Positions 63,069-64,000 of a stretch of DNA of 64,000 nt are shown one piece after another. The notes beneath the pieces were generated by a model, which saw only the letters and a program-made list of their open reading frames with translations, had not been told where the DNA came from and made no database searches. Every line of letters starts with the position of its first letter. Position 1 is the stretch's first letter. Both the position numbers and the translations under genes were made by a program. Source of the stretch: Monocercomonoides exilis (taxonomy: Eukaryota; Preaxostyla; Oxymonadida; Polymastigidae); assembly GCA_001643675.2 (NCBI GenBank), contig LSRY02000074.1:47511-111510 (forward strand). Reading direction: 5' to 3'.

Positions 63069-64000
63069 TTATCAACATATCAAAAGAACTGGAGGAACAA
63101 AACATATCACTCAGCAGAGTCAAAATGCGTCCTGCTTTTCTAGAAAGAGGTTTAAATGGGATTCAAATCGAAAAAATTCATCAATATATGGTGGAACCTC
63201 GTCACTATTCTTCATCGACTTTAAAAAGCACACACAGGAAATCAGAATTTATTTTACTTACGATGAAACTCTGTATTTCCGTCCATTTCCAATGAATGTC
63301 GAGTGCATAAGAGGATTTCTTCGTTTCGAAGGAATGGATTGTGAGTAATTTGTGGGTTCAATTGAGTGTATCGTAGTTCCTTCTCCAAAGAGGATTCAAA
63401 ATTAGATGTTTAAGAAGCCATTTGATCCAGATTTAAACTCAGAAATGAAAGCCATTGTGCAAGAAATGGGGATAGATGAATCTTTGAGACAAACTGGAGA
63501 AGGAAAAACAAAAGGATTCAATGCAGCTATCTGACGGTCATGATGAAGAGAATGAATATTCATTCAAATTGAATCTTTAAAGCTCCTTGTTTTGGAATTG
63601 AAGCATGTAAGATACAGTTTGTTTGACTATTCAAGAGTGTCAAACTTGTATGAAGAAACGAAACAAATAACATCTGAAGGTTGTGAAAAGATTTCTAGTC
63701 CAGCACTCACACCGATAGTTAATCGTGCTGTGAATGAATGAGATACAATGAGGAAGATCAAATCCTTGTCGGCTGAAGAACTTTATGTATTTAATGAGCT
63801 AAGTGCTATTTCCTACGAATCAACCCTCAAAAGACATGAATGGGTTCTAAAAGTTTATGAAGCATTTTGCGAAATTAAAGGAAATGAAGCTATTCCGTTG
63901 GACGATAAGAACGTCACTTCATTTTTGCGTTTCGACTACAGAAGCAGAATTTATACTCGAGATACGGTGGATAATGTTTTCGCATTAAGTTTGAAGCGTA
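63069..64000 (+). pseudogene. Broken ORF; last part resembles a tyrosine-recombinase N-terminal domain
   Basis: 63069-63342 is open (CFSRKRFKWDSNRKNSSIYG, VECIRGFLRFEGMDCE) up to a TAA. Further pieces at 63411-63530 and 63600-63740 are separated by stops. From ATG 63748 a frame runs off the edge reading SYESTLKRHEWVLKVYEAFC and NVTSFLRFDY, the helical pattern of the SAM-like core-binding domain of tyrosine recombinases (Crypton- or DIRS-type). The catalytic domain would lie beyond the window, so the call is tentative. Confidence 0.35.

Overview
The window looks like nuclear DNA of an intron-bearing, AT-rich protist. Genes carry spliceosomal introns of about 50-350 bp with GT...AG borders; donors include GTATTT, GTTTGT, GTGTGT and GTATGG. 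Stop codons behave as in the standard code. A fused beta-alpha transhydrogenase, papain-like and S41-like membrane proteases, and a family of beta-helix surface proteins suggest an anaerobic metamonad-like protist, perhaps an oxymonad. This is inference; no ribosomal RNA or other firm marker is present.

Layout. 1-12.4 kb (minus strand): a large coiled-coil/Ser-rich gene running off the left edge, a TMEM86/YhhN membrane protein, and a Yak1/DYRK-type kinase with a very long Ser-rich tail. 12.5-16.2 kb (minus): the transhydrogenase, with GC-rich codons. 16.2-18.1 kb: no convincing gene. 18.15-34.45 kb: a nest of transposable elements. 35-61.6 kb: a GC-rich gene block with a cathepsin B-like protease, a charged protein of unknown function, a ZDHHC4-like palmitoyltransferase, a membrane-anchored papain-like/TIG/EGF protein, a multi-pass membrane protein, an unrecognised helical protein, an S41-like membrane protein and a ZSWIM2-like E3 ligase. 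61.6-64 kb: AT-rich repeats and broken mobile-element-like ORFs.

The main result is the transposon nest. An 11,478-bp element (22361-33838) has 190-bp terminal inverted repeats that differ at one base by eye. It is flanked by a perfect 8-bp target duplication and encodes its own Merlin/ISXO2-type DDE transposase just inside the right repeat. It sits inside a second Merlin-type transposase gene, whose two halves (22038-22360 and 33839-34446) rejoin in frame when the insert and one duplication copy are removed. The element carries a 4.3-kb decayed beta-helix surface-protein gene. Its own transposase is in turn split by a 4.6-kb TA-flanked element (28165-32767) that carries further beta-helix gene fragments. 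Smaller inverted-repeat elements lie at 18150-21941, and a foldback element recurs at about 62 kb. The nest suggests that DNA transposons have been moving surface-protein gene segments.

Several conserved reading frames in the GC-rich block break by one base at G/C runs. This is more likely base-calling error than gene decay, so exact protein ends there are uncertain.
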